DNA of 64,000 bases from NCBI RefSeq assembly GCF_001723175.1, contig NC_064651.1:62001-126000 (forward strand). Reading direction: 5' to 3'. The number at the start of each line of letters is the position of its first letter. The stretch's first letter is position 1. The notes beneath the pieces were generated by a model. It worked only from the letters and a program-made list of their open reading frames with translations. It did not search any database and was not told the origin of the DNA. Shown here in pieces: positions 33,603 to 45,264 of the stretch. This DNA is from Penicillium oxalicum (lineage: Eukaryota > Ascomycota > Eurotiomycetes > Eurotiales > Aspergillaceae). The translations under genes were made by a program, and so were the position numbers.

Positions 33603-35995
33603 ATGTGGATATTAGACACAGCTGGAGACTTCCTGGACGGTGAGCCTTCGAGGAAGCAACGAGGAGATAAGATTCTGAGGTCGAATGCATGCTAAGTGAC
33701 ATCATCAGGAAAACGGCTGTGGCTGCGTCCTGGGAAGCAATACCTCTTTGGACGCGTGAAGGGAGATGACGGTATGTACTAGGGCTGCGGGCGTGAGGAA
33801 TTCAAGCGAGCGACCACCTGCTGATCATTGACCTTCCTTTTAGTGCGCCATGTCATCCCAAACAAGTCAATCTCTCGGAAACATATGGTAATCGAGGTCT
33901 CCAACGTAGGACCTCGAGATGGAGTATGACTATCTCTATCAATGACAATCAATATACCGAGAGCACGCTGACAGCCGACGGCAGGGCCGAACACATGCGC
34001 GAACAAAATTGTTCATCACCGACCTTGATTCCAGCCGTGGAACCGTGGTCAATGGGGAGAAAATTACCGGGAAGAACCAATTGGCTGGAGATGAGAACAG
34101 CATCTTGCTTGGCAACTATCCGCATGCATTGCGGTAAGAAACCCCCACTTGCTTCTTGCTCTCGGCCAAACCTGGTCCTGACTGAAAATTCCAGGATCAA
34201 GTGGGAACCGGTGGTTCTAAGCTTTTCGTTTTCATCGAAGGAGATGAGAGCTGAGGATCCATTGGCCCGAGTTCGGAATCGCCTCGAAAGTCTCGACATC
34301 AAGACGGTTATACCCTACCTAGTTGGGCAAACTACACACGTTGTGCAAAGCAAACGAAACACCGCCAAGGGACTACAGGCCCTAATTAATGGCAAATATA
34401 TTGTTGAAAATTCCTACATCGACGCCCTTGTCTATGCCAGCACTCCAACCGATCTCGGAAACGACGCATCGCTTTCTCCGCTGGAACTCGACTTCGAATC
34501 GGCATGGCCCGATCCGACGGAACATCTTCCACCCGCCGGAAATGAGCCGGTCAGCCGGCCAGCTGCTGCGTTTGCGCCTGACCCTGGACGTGGAAATGTC
34601 TTCGAAGGCTATACCTTTGTGTTCGGCGATTCTTCACAGTTCGAGAACCTACAAGCAGCGATCAACAATGGCCAAGGAAAAGCTCTCTTTTATCAAATCA
34701 AGGACGGTGAAACGACTGCTGAAGAGATTGCGGATTTCATGCGATCGGCAGCGGGCCAAAAAGGTATTGGGTCACAGCGAGAGGAACAAGGCGGAGTCGT
34801 GCTGGTCCGATTTCGATCGAAGGGTGAGTTTGAACCTTGGTCAATTGAGCTGGGCAATGAAGTTGCCCTTATCACGGATCAACGGGTCATCGAGCAACGT
34901 GAATTTCTTGATGCCATTTTGAGCAACGATGCATCTCCGTTGTGTCGACCGCTTCCGCGCGCAGAAGGGACAGACGAAAGCCAGGAAAATGCGAAACCGC
35001 CGACAAGAGGGACGAGAACGGAATCTCCTGGTCCAGAAATTCCCACGGCTCCATCTGTTCGAGATCATAGCAGCTCTATCGAGTTGCAAAAAAAGACATC
35101 GAAGGCGCGAAAGTACATCAGCAAAATGCAAACCTTTGACGATGGATTTGACATGGAGTCAGTACCTGTCTATACTCCAGATGACGAGGAGGCAGTCGTA
35201 AGCCAACCTATGGACGTGGACCCGGTCCAGACCAACGACTCAAGCGACGAGAAAGCTAGTCCAGGAGAACAGGACGAGAACGACGCCGTGGCAGACCTGT
35301 TACCTGGCTCACGAGCAATGAAGCGTCGTCGCGCTGAGATTGGTGGACGACATGAGAAGGAGGACTCACGGGAGATAGCAAACGCGGCCCCAAAACCGAA
35401 ACGTGTCAAGCTGGACGTACGCGAAGCTGCACGAAAACACCGTGAAGAGGAAGAAGAACATCAAAGGCGACAAGTTGAAGAAGACCGGCATATTTCCGAG
35501 GATATTGACGTGGAGAAATTGAAAGACCTCGCCATTGTCGAAGAGATGGAAATTCCAGCTCGAGCCCCCGCCGAAAGAGAGCGCCAAACGTCCGATAGAT
35601 GGGACGAGAAGTGGAACGGACGGAAAAACTTCAAGCGATTCAGGAGGAAGGGAGAGCCTCAACATGCACGCCGCATCCAGAGCGTGATTGTGCCTCTCGA
35701 AGAGGTTACCCGGAAAGCCTTTGGTATTGGGGAGCATTACTGGGTCAGCAGCACGAAACCTTCCGAGATTAATCAAAGCAGCGAGAGAGACGGTCGACAA
35801 CGCAGACAAGTGTCTGTTTTCGACGACGCCGAAAGTAAACGTCCTGATTCGTCGATTGCAATCTCAGCAACGCCGGACCCGACACCTGGGTCTCAATCTC
35901 TGCCCTCCCGTGCCCGCAGTCAGAAGAGGCCTCGAGAGGCTCGGGATTCCGATAGCGACGACGAGCCAAGATTCTCATTCCGGCGAAAGCGTTAG
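33603..35995 (+). CDS. nbs1: Nbs1, MRE11-RAD50-NBS1 complex subunit
   Basis: This is a DNA double-strand-break sensor and adaptor for Tel1/ATM. Five exons (33603-33639, 33709-33771, 33844-33923, 33985-34133, 34195-35995) give 709 residues. The N-terminal FHA domain shows YLFGRVKGDD, the phosphopeptide-binding SRKHMVIEV and LDSSRGTVVNGEKI. Tandem BRCT-like repeats follow (DIKTVIPYLVGQTTHVVQSK; FEGYTFVFGDSSQFENLQAA). The acidic, disordered second half ends with an MRE11-binding-like segment (NGRKNFKRFRRKGEP) and a C-terminal acidic/FxF element (DSDDEPRFSFRRKR). This matches the Tel1-binding tail known from other Nbs1 proteins. The short first exons are supported by frame and by intact FHA motifs. 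The A. nidulans homologue is known as scaA. Confidence 0.93.
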
Positions 35996-36948
35996 CAGTT
36001 CCTTGATACCATAAGTGATCTTTCTATGTTCATCAGATACCCAACAACGCTTTTCCATTGCACCGGTCTGCTCTTCTCAAGTAAGCCCGACAACCTCTCA
36101 GGCTTCTGCATCTAAACCTTTTCAGAAAGGCCATCTTCCGTGTTCATATCTATCCCCAGGAAGACAACTTTAATTCTGTTCTCGGGGAGGGAGGAGGGCT
36201 TAAAAATGTAAATGGACTCGCGGTTCTACAAATCATAATCGACTGACGCCCCAACGACAAGCATTCACCTTAACTAAAATGCAACGTATCTGAGGATCTT
36301 CCCTCTTTTCAAAGCACAGTCGAGACGAATCAACGCTCAGGGTGCTGTGGCACAGTATGTATTGACACCCACATACCTATGTACGTGCCTATCTACTAGT
36401 ACATGATAATAACTTCCTACGAGTAGTTGGAGGTTAGTATCGGCCGAACAACTCAAGAGTGACTTGAAATGGATTTGATAGCTAATCAGTGGGTTGGAGG
36501 TCCATGAGGCGGCCTCGAAGAGACCACGAATAAGTACTAGGTAGGGAACTGGAAAATACGAGCATGAACATGAGGAGATACTGTTCGTGGAATGCAAATA
36601 TTGTCTGACAATGTCCTACCTAGCATTTACAACTTGATAGGAAAAAAGTTGCAAGAGGATGTGGGCAACAAACCTAATAGAAGTTATCGCACTGCGCTTG
36701 ATCTCGATATTCCTTATCTATATCGGTCATATGAAAGAGTCCCCTGACAAGGGCTGGATCTGTCAAGAGAGTCACTTTAATGTTCTCGGGGCTTCAGCGC
36801 GATGTTGGAGAAATGGCAAAGATACAGGTAGACAGCAACGAGATGGGCGCCGGGAATTCTGCCTTAAAACATGAAGACCGACTTATGTACGTACATTTCC
36901 CACAGAACCTAGATATATGGCCTCGCCATACGGCTTCTAGATGGAGAC
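35996..36948. other. Convergent intergenic region
   Basis: This 953-bp region holds the 3' flanks of nbs1 and the GPI mannosyltransferase gene. No supported gene is present. Confidence 0.5.
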
Positions 36949-38339
36949 TCACTTGGCTATCCCCCCATCGCGGATGACGATGCCAAGAATCCACACATTG
37001 ATGCCAAAAAAGACGAGCGATGCGAGAAATAGCCCGGGGACGAATGCTGACAGACCAAGAAACTCTAGATTATATCCTTGAGAAAGCCAAAGTGCCTGGT
37101 ATCGGTTCATTAGCTAGGAGACTCGGGACAGATATCTCAATTAACGACGATGGCCTTACCTGACCGAGAACCCAAAGAGCCGCTGCTGCAACACCCAGCC
37201 TCGGTTTTCGTAAAAGTGAAGACGAGGGCAAATAAAAAGGCAGGAGGATGAGGTACCAAATAAAATACTAACAGGGTAAGTTAGATTATAGTTGCGCTCA
37301 AGAACGACAAGATTATGGAACTCACCTGACTTGTACACACTTTGTTAAAAGTTACAAAAGCGAATGTTTGCGCAAGCATGGCTGTAGCCAAACTTTTCTT
37401 CGCCAAAGCCAAAGGAATAGCAACCACAGCGAGCAGCAATTGTGGGAGGAATGCGAGGGTTTCAAAGTGATAGCTTGCTCCGCCGGCGGACGCAAGATAG
37501 AGCAAAGTACTATAAGGGGAGAAATTATGGCGGTGGTCGATACGCGTGAGATGATGAAGGAACGTCTGGTGCAAGAACGGCATGCCATACTGCAAATACA
37601 TGACAACATTCAGCGAAGCAAAAGTCGCCAGCGCAGAGAGGGCCAGAACTACCCGCGAAGGGGTAATGAACCCGAGGAGTCGAGAGGCCAAGCTAGAGTT
37701 CTTCGCCGGGGGTGCGCCATCCTGCTGCGCGTCCCACCACCACAGGATCGAACCCCCATAGATGAAAGGATAGATTTTGAAATGGACCGACAGCCCCAGA
37801 ATCACACCTGCTAGGAATGCCCGCTTGGTCAAGGTCGCCCAGAGCAGTGCAGCGACCAGGACGCCCAAGAGACCCTCGGAGCTGCCTCGGGTACTGATGT
37901 TCGCCACCATGGGATTCCAAAGCCAAGCTGCGGCGACATAGCGTAGTGCCCGCTCGGTGGGCATCTGGTAACACCTGCGCAGCAGCTTGACTACCAGCCA
38001 ACCGGCAATCACATCGGCCAGAGCGAAAAGAATCTTGCCAAATGCGAAAGCGAGAGATGCCAGAGGGCCAGTCCCGCTCCATGCGGTGGGGAGAAGCATC
38101 CACGCAAGAAGGGGCGTGTATCGATACGTGTCACGCGCATAGGGGGATTGACCCCTGCTGATATAGCGTGACGCATCTGTGAACACCAGGTAGTCGATGT
38201 CGGTGTACTTCACCGAGGAATTGGCATCCTGCCAACCGCCATAGACCAGCAGAACTAAGCGAAGTACGATGGCCACCGCGAATACCCGTGCGGGGGAACT
38301 GAACAACGCCATTGACGTGCGAGCAGAAGAGTCCATCAT
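36949..38339 (-). CDS. gpi14: GPI mannosyltransferase I (PIG-M/Gpi14)
   Basis: This ER multi-pass enzyme adds the first alpha-1,4-mannose to the GPI-anchor precursor from dolichol-P-mannose. Three exons (38339-37326, 37267-37160, 37095-36949) give 422 residues. The luminal DxD motif sits after TM1 in [18 protein letters not shown]. Conserved blocks are [52 protein letters not shown] and [11 protein letters not shown]. Splicing restores [20 protein letters not shown]. The last exon encodes the final helix ([20 protein letters not shown]) and ends RDGGIAK. Length and topology match the family. The gene is essential in yeast and needed for cell-wall GPI proteins. Confidence 0.94.
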
Positions 38340-39708
38340 GAGTCCAGTGAAAATGCTTAGAGCTAGGCTGAACGATTTGCAGCCTTTGAGACTCTCGATT
38401 GGGGCTTTACTCGCGGACGGGAGACGACGAGCTTCCTCTTTGGTTGGAACGTCTCGTGAAAATCAACAGAGATCCCAGGTGACCCGCTGAAGACAGTATT
38501 ACTTGTCTCTTACCAATCTCCAATCGCCACGGTCATTGCTTGGCTCAATCAGCCGGGCTGGTCATCGCCACGATTTGTGATGTTTACAGATTTCGATCGA
38601 GAAGCCACATGCCCCCCGGGCCAGGTCCAGAATATGCTGAGTCAGCCACGCCATAAGCCCCACTTTAGGCCTAAGATGACCAACGAAAGGCAAGTAGTTC
38701 ACCTCCCGTATCGGGAGTAGATCACCGTCTCTCTCAAAGGTCCAGATGCCTGTCCATAATACCAAAGATTATTATCGCTGTGGAGAAGCCTTACTATACT
38801 ATACTAAGTGGCGACTCAAGAGGCGTGGAAAGACTTTTGGAGACCACATGACCATATTTGGATTGAAACAATGTCTGATCAGCAATTCAAGTGATGTACA
38901 GCTTGTTAGATGATTGCAGCTGGGGTCAATCGGCGATCTAATTGTAAAGATTAATCGGGGAATTTCTACCACGAGTTGTTTATGCGTATTGAGCTTGAAT
39001 AGATTCACAGAGTAGCAAGTTGGATTAAGATGGATCGGCTGTCTTTGATACAAGTATTTTGGCAAACTCGGGGCTGAGTGCTATTGCAGATGCATGAGCC
39101 CCCGTAGCACCAGCGAAACATACTTTCGTGCAATTGGAGAAAGCTGTGGAGTCGCGGGTAGTCTATACCCAGCCATGAGATTCATCTTCAGTGGTAGGCT
39201 ACCGCTTCATAGGAGAACAGATGAGATGGACAGGTTCTAGTGAGAGCAATGAAGTGTTGCACAGCCCCGACTGTTGACAACCCAAGAGAAGCTACCTAGT
39301 TGACTGAGCGCTAATGGAAATTTCATTGGGGCACGATGCCAGCTCCAGGCGGTCTGGAGCAACGATAGAGAGTCAAGGAAAGCACATCCATCAATGAGTT
39401 TACTCGGCAACCTGACCTAGGGCTTTTCTAGACATTCACTCGATTTATTCTATAAGGAAGCGAGCGCTGTTCACGAAGAGACAAGATCATCAATTCATAG
39501 GAGATTCAAAGCGGGGATATATTTACACTCAATCAAAAGCAATAAACCTGAAGATATCAACATGACCCATGGATTCCGTTTCCCACATAGCATCGTGTCC
39601 GCTAAAAGTACCCTCAAACAAACAAGACAGCAAGAATACAAAAATGGTTGGATGTAGACCGCGACAATGACAAGAGTAAATCATCGAACAACAGAAGTTC
39701 AAGATCCC
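38340..39708. other. 1.4-kb intergenic region
   Basis: The promoter of gpi14 is on the left and the 3' flank of the Zn2Cys6 gene on the right. No coding or RNA signal is recognised. Confidence 0.5.
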
Positions 39709-42194
39709 CTACTGGTAAAATGCAGGGGGGTTCGCAAAGTAAGAATCAGGAATGGGTTCAAAGTACGGATGGGCTCCAAACTTTGGGCCCTTTTCGTGAT
39801 CAGGTGTGAGCAGGGCCATGGCCTCGCTGCGAGCATCGACGTCTGAGATCCCTGGCCACATATTTTGGTCACTCCAGCTGAGGTACTCCCATAAGTACTG
39901 TCCCGAATCGTCGACAAAGTTCGGGGCCAGCGGGTCTTGGGGTCCATTTTCGCCCATGGCCATATTCAAGCGGGCCGGTTCAGGTGGCGAAAACATCATG
40001 TTGGGCTCGCGGCCAGCAGGGTAGAGATTGCTGGGGAGTGAGCCAGAACTGCTCGAGCCCGACAAATCCTGCCCGCGCTTGCTGGCTTCGTAAATGCGGG
40101 CAAGGGAGTCAAGTGACCGCTTCGCCGTGTGACCAAACGTCTGCATACGTGCCAGGGTGGCCAATCCCATCTCGACTTGTGCTTGGCAAGATTCGATGGA
40201 TGCTCGGGGGTCATCGGCGGTCGGATCGTTGAGGAAAAGACCCACGAGGGGAACGAGAGACGCCTGGAAGGTCCACCAGACTGCATTCCATCCGCAAAGT
40301 TGATTGAGCTGTGCGGTAGCAGCGATATCCGCAATGGACTGTTCGGCCACCTCGCGGCATTTCTCGATAGCCGTTCGCTCCTCAGCTCGGAGCGCAATGT
40401 AGGGTACACGGCGCATCGCATAGCTTAAGAGTGTAGGCCGGTAAAGCAGCATGCGCTGATTGTAGTATCGCCATCGCATGACAGTCCGGACCGTTCTGAT
40501 GGACTCGGAACATGCGTCGTGATCCCGAAGTACGGGCGGGAGGTTTTCCCACCAGTCGAGTAGCTGTGCGTCCGCGTGGGCCATCTCCTGATGTTTGACC
40601 AGTGGAGCCGCTGCGAGAGATTCTTGCACTTGAGTTGCAATTTTCGCAAATCGAATATTTTCCACCAATGGGAGGATCTCCAGCACAGTGTCCTGGCGAA
40701 AAGAATGTCAGCATCCCCATGTTCTCTCTTCGGCACTTCACATGCGAATCAAAACGTACCTTATCCCGACAGTTCGGAGGCCGCACTGTGATGTTGGGCC
40801 CGAAGCGGCCCATGCTGGGTCGACCCAGTGTCATACCTCCCCAGGTATCCATGCAGAACAGGGACCACCACACGCGACGTTTCAGGTCCATCGAGGCCAG
40901 TTTGCTGGGACTTGGAATCTGCCGACTCTCGGCAAACTCTTTATGCAGACCCAGTCCAACAGCCATCCGCAACGCTGCGCCCATGAGCGAGTAGGCGAGG
41001 TTGGGCTGCATGATGTAGTGGCAGTACCAGCCTCCAATAAGACCCAAGGCCTGGATCGTCTCCAGATGAGAGCTCCCTAATGAGCTGAGGCTCAAATGAC
41101 TTTTGCATCGTAGGAAATATGTTTGATGCGTGTGATCATCGGGCGTGGAGGCAGCCACGCTGCCGAGTGCAAGGACGATATTCAGCAATGCCAGCCAGTG
41201 GTCATCCTTCCGATGGCCGGTCATGTAGGTCTCACGAAACGACTGCTCATCGATCAGGGGCGCAAAGGCCTGGAAATGCAAGAAATAGGCATCGAGCATT
41301 TGCATTTCGGTCGGAGGGATGAAGTGATTCCCTTGCAGCGACCCTTCGCCATGATTCCACTCTGAGGGGATATCATAGTCAATACTGCCGCGGTCCCGCG
41401 GATGGGTAGGTGGAGTTCTCGAGAAGTGGGCTGCGCTGCCCGGATCCAGCCACACGATGACTTTCAGCACCGCTTGAATTGAAGAGACGCCAAGATAGGA
41501 GGAGGGCCGCTTCGCGGAAAGTGAGAGAGCATTCACATCATCAGAGACCACCTCCACCAGATCAGTGGAATTGGGACGGCTTTCGTCCAGCTCTTCTGGC
41601 ATACTCTGAAGAGACTCGAGGTTGTCATCCTCATTTGACAGAGGCGACACATGGGCTTCGACCGAGCCCGATGTGGCCGGTGAGGCCGGATGGGGGGCCT
41701 GATGCGTCGCTGCCGACGAATGCGGTGCCTGGGCCAGCGACGCTGCCGAAGAGGTCCCCGTCGCCAACTCCAGCAGCTTCTCCCGTGACAAGTTCACGAG
41801 AGACTCTGGGGCAATATTGGGGAACAGTTTGGACAGAATACTCCGGTATTCATCAAGGGTTGTGGACAGCTTCTCAACATGCCTAGCGACTCGCCGGGTT
41901 AGTGCGTCAAAAGTCAGGTCCCTCGGGGGCGTTCCTCCGGAAGAATCGGATCACATACCTGCGGGATGGCCGGGGATCTGAATAATGGCATTGATCGGCT
42001 TTCTTATACCACCTGCATGCTTCACATGGTTTCTCGCCATCACACTTGATCTTGCGATGACGACAGGAAGTACAGGCGCGTAGTGTGGTGACCCGTCGGG
42101 TGACGGAGTCCCGGCGTTCTGGGTTAGGAGGACGCGCTGCGCGGGCAGGCGTCGCTGCCGTTGGGTTTTCAAACCCTTCAAAGGTGTGGAACAT
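39709..42194 (-). CDS. Zn2Cys6 transcription factor with fungal_trans domain
   Basis: Three exons (42194-41959, 41882-40760, 40692-39709) give 780 residues. The N-terminal binuclear cluster reads CTSCRHRKIKCDGEKPCEAC followed by RWYKKADQC. A linker helix (HVEKLSTTLDEYRSILSKLF) spans the first splice junction. The fungal_trans domain begins around LDAYFLHFQAFAPLIDEQSF, with signature blocks LGLHKEFAESRQIPSPSKLA and RRVWWSLFCMDTWGGMTLGR. The C-terminus is Pro/Ser-rich and carries aromatic/acidic segments typical of activation domains. It is separated from the divergent beta-mannosidase gene by about 3 kb, so control of mannan use is a hypothesis only. The specific regulator name is not recognised. 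Confidence 0.88.
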
Positions 42195-42903
42195 AATGAC
42201 TGTACGGTAGCACCCAAATATTGTCTGTGGTCAGTCACATCATCCGAGTCAACCGGATGCAAAGGATGGCCGTGCTGGTCTCTCAGGAGAAGCGGACCGA
42301 CGGTGGTCGTTCTGTTGTCTCCAGAGTTGACAGGCAACCGGGTCTGTTTGGATGAGTGAGAGTTGCCAGAGTCAGAGAGGGCCAAGAGGGTTGGACTCGG
42401 CACTATGGATGGTGGAGAAGAGGACCCGGTCTCCACCAGGGTTGCTTGATGTGGATGAGCTCGACAAGGACTCAGCTGGGGGGAGGAGGAGGTGAGCAGC
42501 AAAAGAAGCAGAAGAGCACCGAACGATCAACGATCACGATCTGACGATGTGAAGAAAAAGAGGGTCAACGGGGAGACTAAGAGTGCGACGGCGGATAGTC
42601 AAGACGGAAGCGAACCTCCATAAAACACGATGGCCAGGAGGAAGGGAAAAAAAAAATTAAGGAGCCTTATCCACTTTCACGACTCTCCCCTCCCCGCAAT
42701 TCCAGGGAAGCCGGTCTTGGTTGAATTGTTGGCCAACTGTTTTTCATTTGTTCGTCTCCTTTTCCACGGACGCTGACAGCCGGACTCTGGTCTCTGGGAC
42801 TCCGGGGTCCCCAGATGCAGCCTCGCTTATTGGATGCACGCCAGGGACAGACCTCGGAGAGTTGATGATGTGCGGGATTAACGGCGCTAGCGTGATTCTA
42901 GCG

Positions 42904-42928
42904 CCAGACATTCCAGACATTCCAGACT
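42904..42928 (+). repeat. 9-bp tandem repeat CCAGACATT, about 2.8 copies
   Basis: Direct tandem copies of CCAGACATT occur at 42904-42928. The repeat is short and possibly incidental. Confidence 0.85.
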
Positions 42929-43351
42929 GTACCGGGGTGACTGTGCTGTGCCAGGGGAGCACGTCTCCAAACCGAGCATGCGAATAGACAAGCCATAAAG
43001 GCAAATCGACGCCAGTGGAAAAGATGATTCCACACCCTTGGCCACATCGAGGGGACAGGACCGCCAGCCCATCCACTCCCGTCACCTGCAATGAATGCCG
43101 ACATATCAGTGACCAGGATATCGATCAAATTCTCTAGTCTAAGCGGATGTCCGATCAGTAGCAGTTAACCTTTACAGTCTCACCGAGTTGCGCCACTTTG
43201 GTCCTTTTTCGTTCTTCCCTCCCCCCTCCTCCGCCATCTTCTCACCATCCGGTCCAAGCTGGCCAGATTGCAGAAGCGAGATGAGGGAGGCAAATGATTA
43301 TGGGGGCCGCAGACCCTGCCTTCTACGCCACCAGTCTGTTCTCAATGCGCT

Positions 43352-43375
43352 AGAGGGGAGACCAGAGGGGAGACC
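43352..43375 (+). repeat. 12-bp tandem duplication AGAGGGGAGACC
   Basis: Two exact adjacent copies are present, followed by a G-rich tract to about 43400. Confidence 0.9.
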
Positions 43376-45163
43376 GAGGGGGGTGGGGGGGAAGAGGGGG
43401 AAGCAAAAAGTGGATTCATCTGTCCTGCCTATTCTTCTGAAGTGATGAGGGGCAAATTCACAAGCATCGTCTGTGGTGGGTTCATCCGCGTTCTTGGAGA
43501 AGATGGGCACTTTGGAGCTTGCAGACTGCGCCAGTTGCGTGGAGTGTGACCAGATGATCATCTGGGGAAGAGGGTCGCCTTGCCGATCTAAACCCCCCTC
43601 TTCTCAGAATTGTCGAGTCTAAATTCGGTCCCCGTGGCGTTGGGCAGTCCTCAAGGCCTCGGGTCCGCGATCTATCAGGGGGAGTGGACTTCCACTTTGG
43701 CCCACGCGGCCTCCGATGCATGCATAATTGGTGATGGGTCAGAGCAGCTGCCGAGCGGCCTTGCTGCAGTTTCCCCAATTTCCTGCAATATCCTCCCCTT
43801 CTCCCCCCTTCGATGGGAAATTGCCTTGGCCGCCTTGATTTGGGTAGTACACTCCCTCGAATGACTCATGAGCGCCAGTTAGTATGAGGACGGTGTAGTT
43901 TGCCAGCGGAAGGACTGGAGACAACCGCCCCCCTCTTTTTCGTTTTCTTTTTGTCCGGGCCTTTGTTTTCTCCAGGAATGCATGTACGTATATGGTCCAG
44001 TCCAGGTGGGGAGCGCCAGGAAATGAGCCTACTAGAATAATGGCCGGTGACGAATGGCCAGACAGAGCAAGACGCCGGTCGACCTGAGTCCCTCCGATGC
44101 CGAGACATGTGTTCCGGGCAGCCTCTCCTCCTTTGAGACCAGAGGCAATCATCGGATCAAAGGAGGCGTGGAGGAACGATTCCGCCTGAGGAGTCTCCAT
44201 CGGGCGACACATTCGCAAATGCCGGTCCAGTCGGCATGTGCACTCATCGCATCCGGGGCAGACGCGACGTCAAGATGATCATGGTCAAGCCCACGAGCAT
44301 TGTCATCTACCCCGCAAGACAAATACCGTGAGATTCTTTTCGCCGTGAACCCCTGGGGAAGACACGGAGTGGTGTGGGCATGCATAGAAACATTCAACGT
44401 GGCTCTTGGGGATTTCCCGTTGTGGACGAGGAATGCGGAGGAATGTACAGAACTGTACGATGGAGCGCCGTTGGGTCCCGCTGTGCTGCCGAGTCCCATG
44501 GGGAACCCAATCCTTGTCTGTTATTGGCTCGGCTAGAGGAAATCACTCTATTCCTCGTTCACATTCGGTTTAGCGCCAGGACGGAGGCCGCATTAGTGGG
44601 TTTCGACATGCACTGGAGTGAAAATGGGGCAACCGCAATCTCAAGTCTCCTCGGGGTGAAGGGTCTCAGCCGTCAATGCGAGAAATCGCACATTTCGACA
44701 GACGTTGTGTCGAAGGGGGAGCGTCATCGATGCGTTAGAGTTCAAATTATGATTCAACGCGCAGCAGCGTTCCGCGCTCGCCATTGCGTGATTCTGGAAT
44801 CGAGCAAGTTTGGGCCCTCGAGGCTGACGGGCCCACGAGTCAGGGAGTCAGACGTGCCAGCAGCTCGGCGGAGCTGCCTCCGTGACCAAAAAAGCGTCTT
44901 CTGGATGAGGGGGAGGGAGCGGTCCTCCGCTTTTCAGCCGGTTTGGGCCAGCAGCTTCCGTCCATCGACCGATTTGCGGTCCCATGCCCACCCTGCGTCC
45001 ATGGGAAGGACCAAACGGGGCCATCGAGTGCGATCCAGAGGGCGACCTGAGCCTCTGGCCACCTGATCAGGCAATTAGTGGGAATATGTCAGCCAGGTTA
45101 TTCAGGCATAAAAGTCAGGTGGTCTGGACCTCCGTTCCCAAAGAGGAAGTACCGTGAAGGAGG

Positions 45164-45177
45164 TCTTATCGATAAGA
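45164..45177. promoter_or_regulatory. Perfect 14-bp palindrome TCTTATCGATAAGA
   Basis: This perfect palindrome holds two overlapping GATA cores back to back. It lies 87 bp upstream of the beta-mannosidase ATG. GATA-factor (AreA/AreB-type) binding is plausible but inferred. Confidence 0.6.
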
Positions 45178-45264
45178 TGGGGTTAGCTGTGTCTAAATAG
45201 CTTGCATCCCCCTCCCAAGTGGCCCTACATGTAGTAAAACAGCAAACGCAATCTTTTGATCGTG

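Larger units (their letters stand above)
42195..45264. other. 3-kb divergent intergenic region, GC-skewed with small repeats
   Basis: This region lies between the starts of the Zn2Cys6 gene and the beta-mannosidase gene. It contains purine/pyrimidine-skewed tracts, two short tandem repeats and a GATA palindrome near the beta-mannosidase start. The longest frame (44374-45066) has no family motif. Part of it is probably a long 5' UTR and regulatory DNA. Confidence 0.5.

Noticed and set aside
44374..45066. A 230-codon plus-strand frame between the Zn2Cys6 gene and mndB.
   Set aside because: Residue composition is scrambled (Arg/Ser/Cys-rich), no domain or hydrophobic pattern is seen, and it sits in GC-rich promoter DNA. 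It is probably a chance frame.
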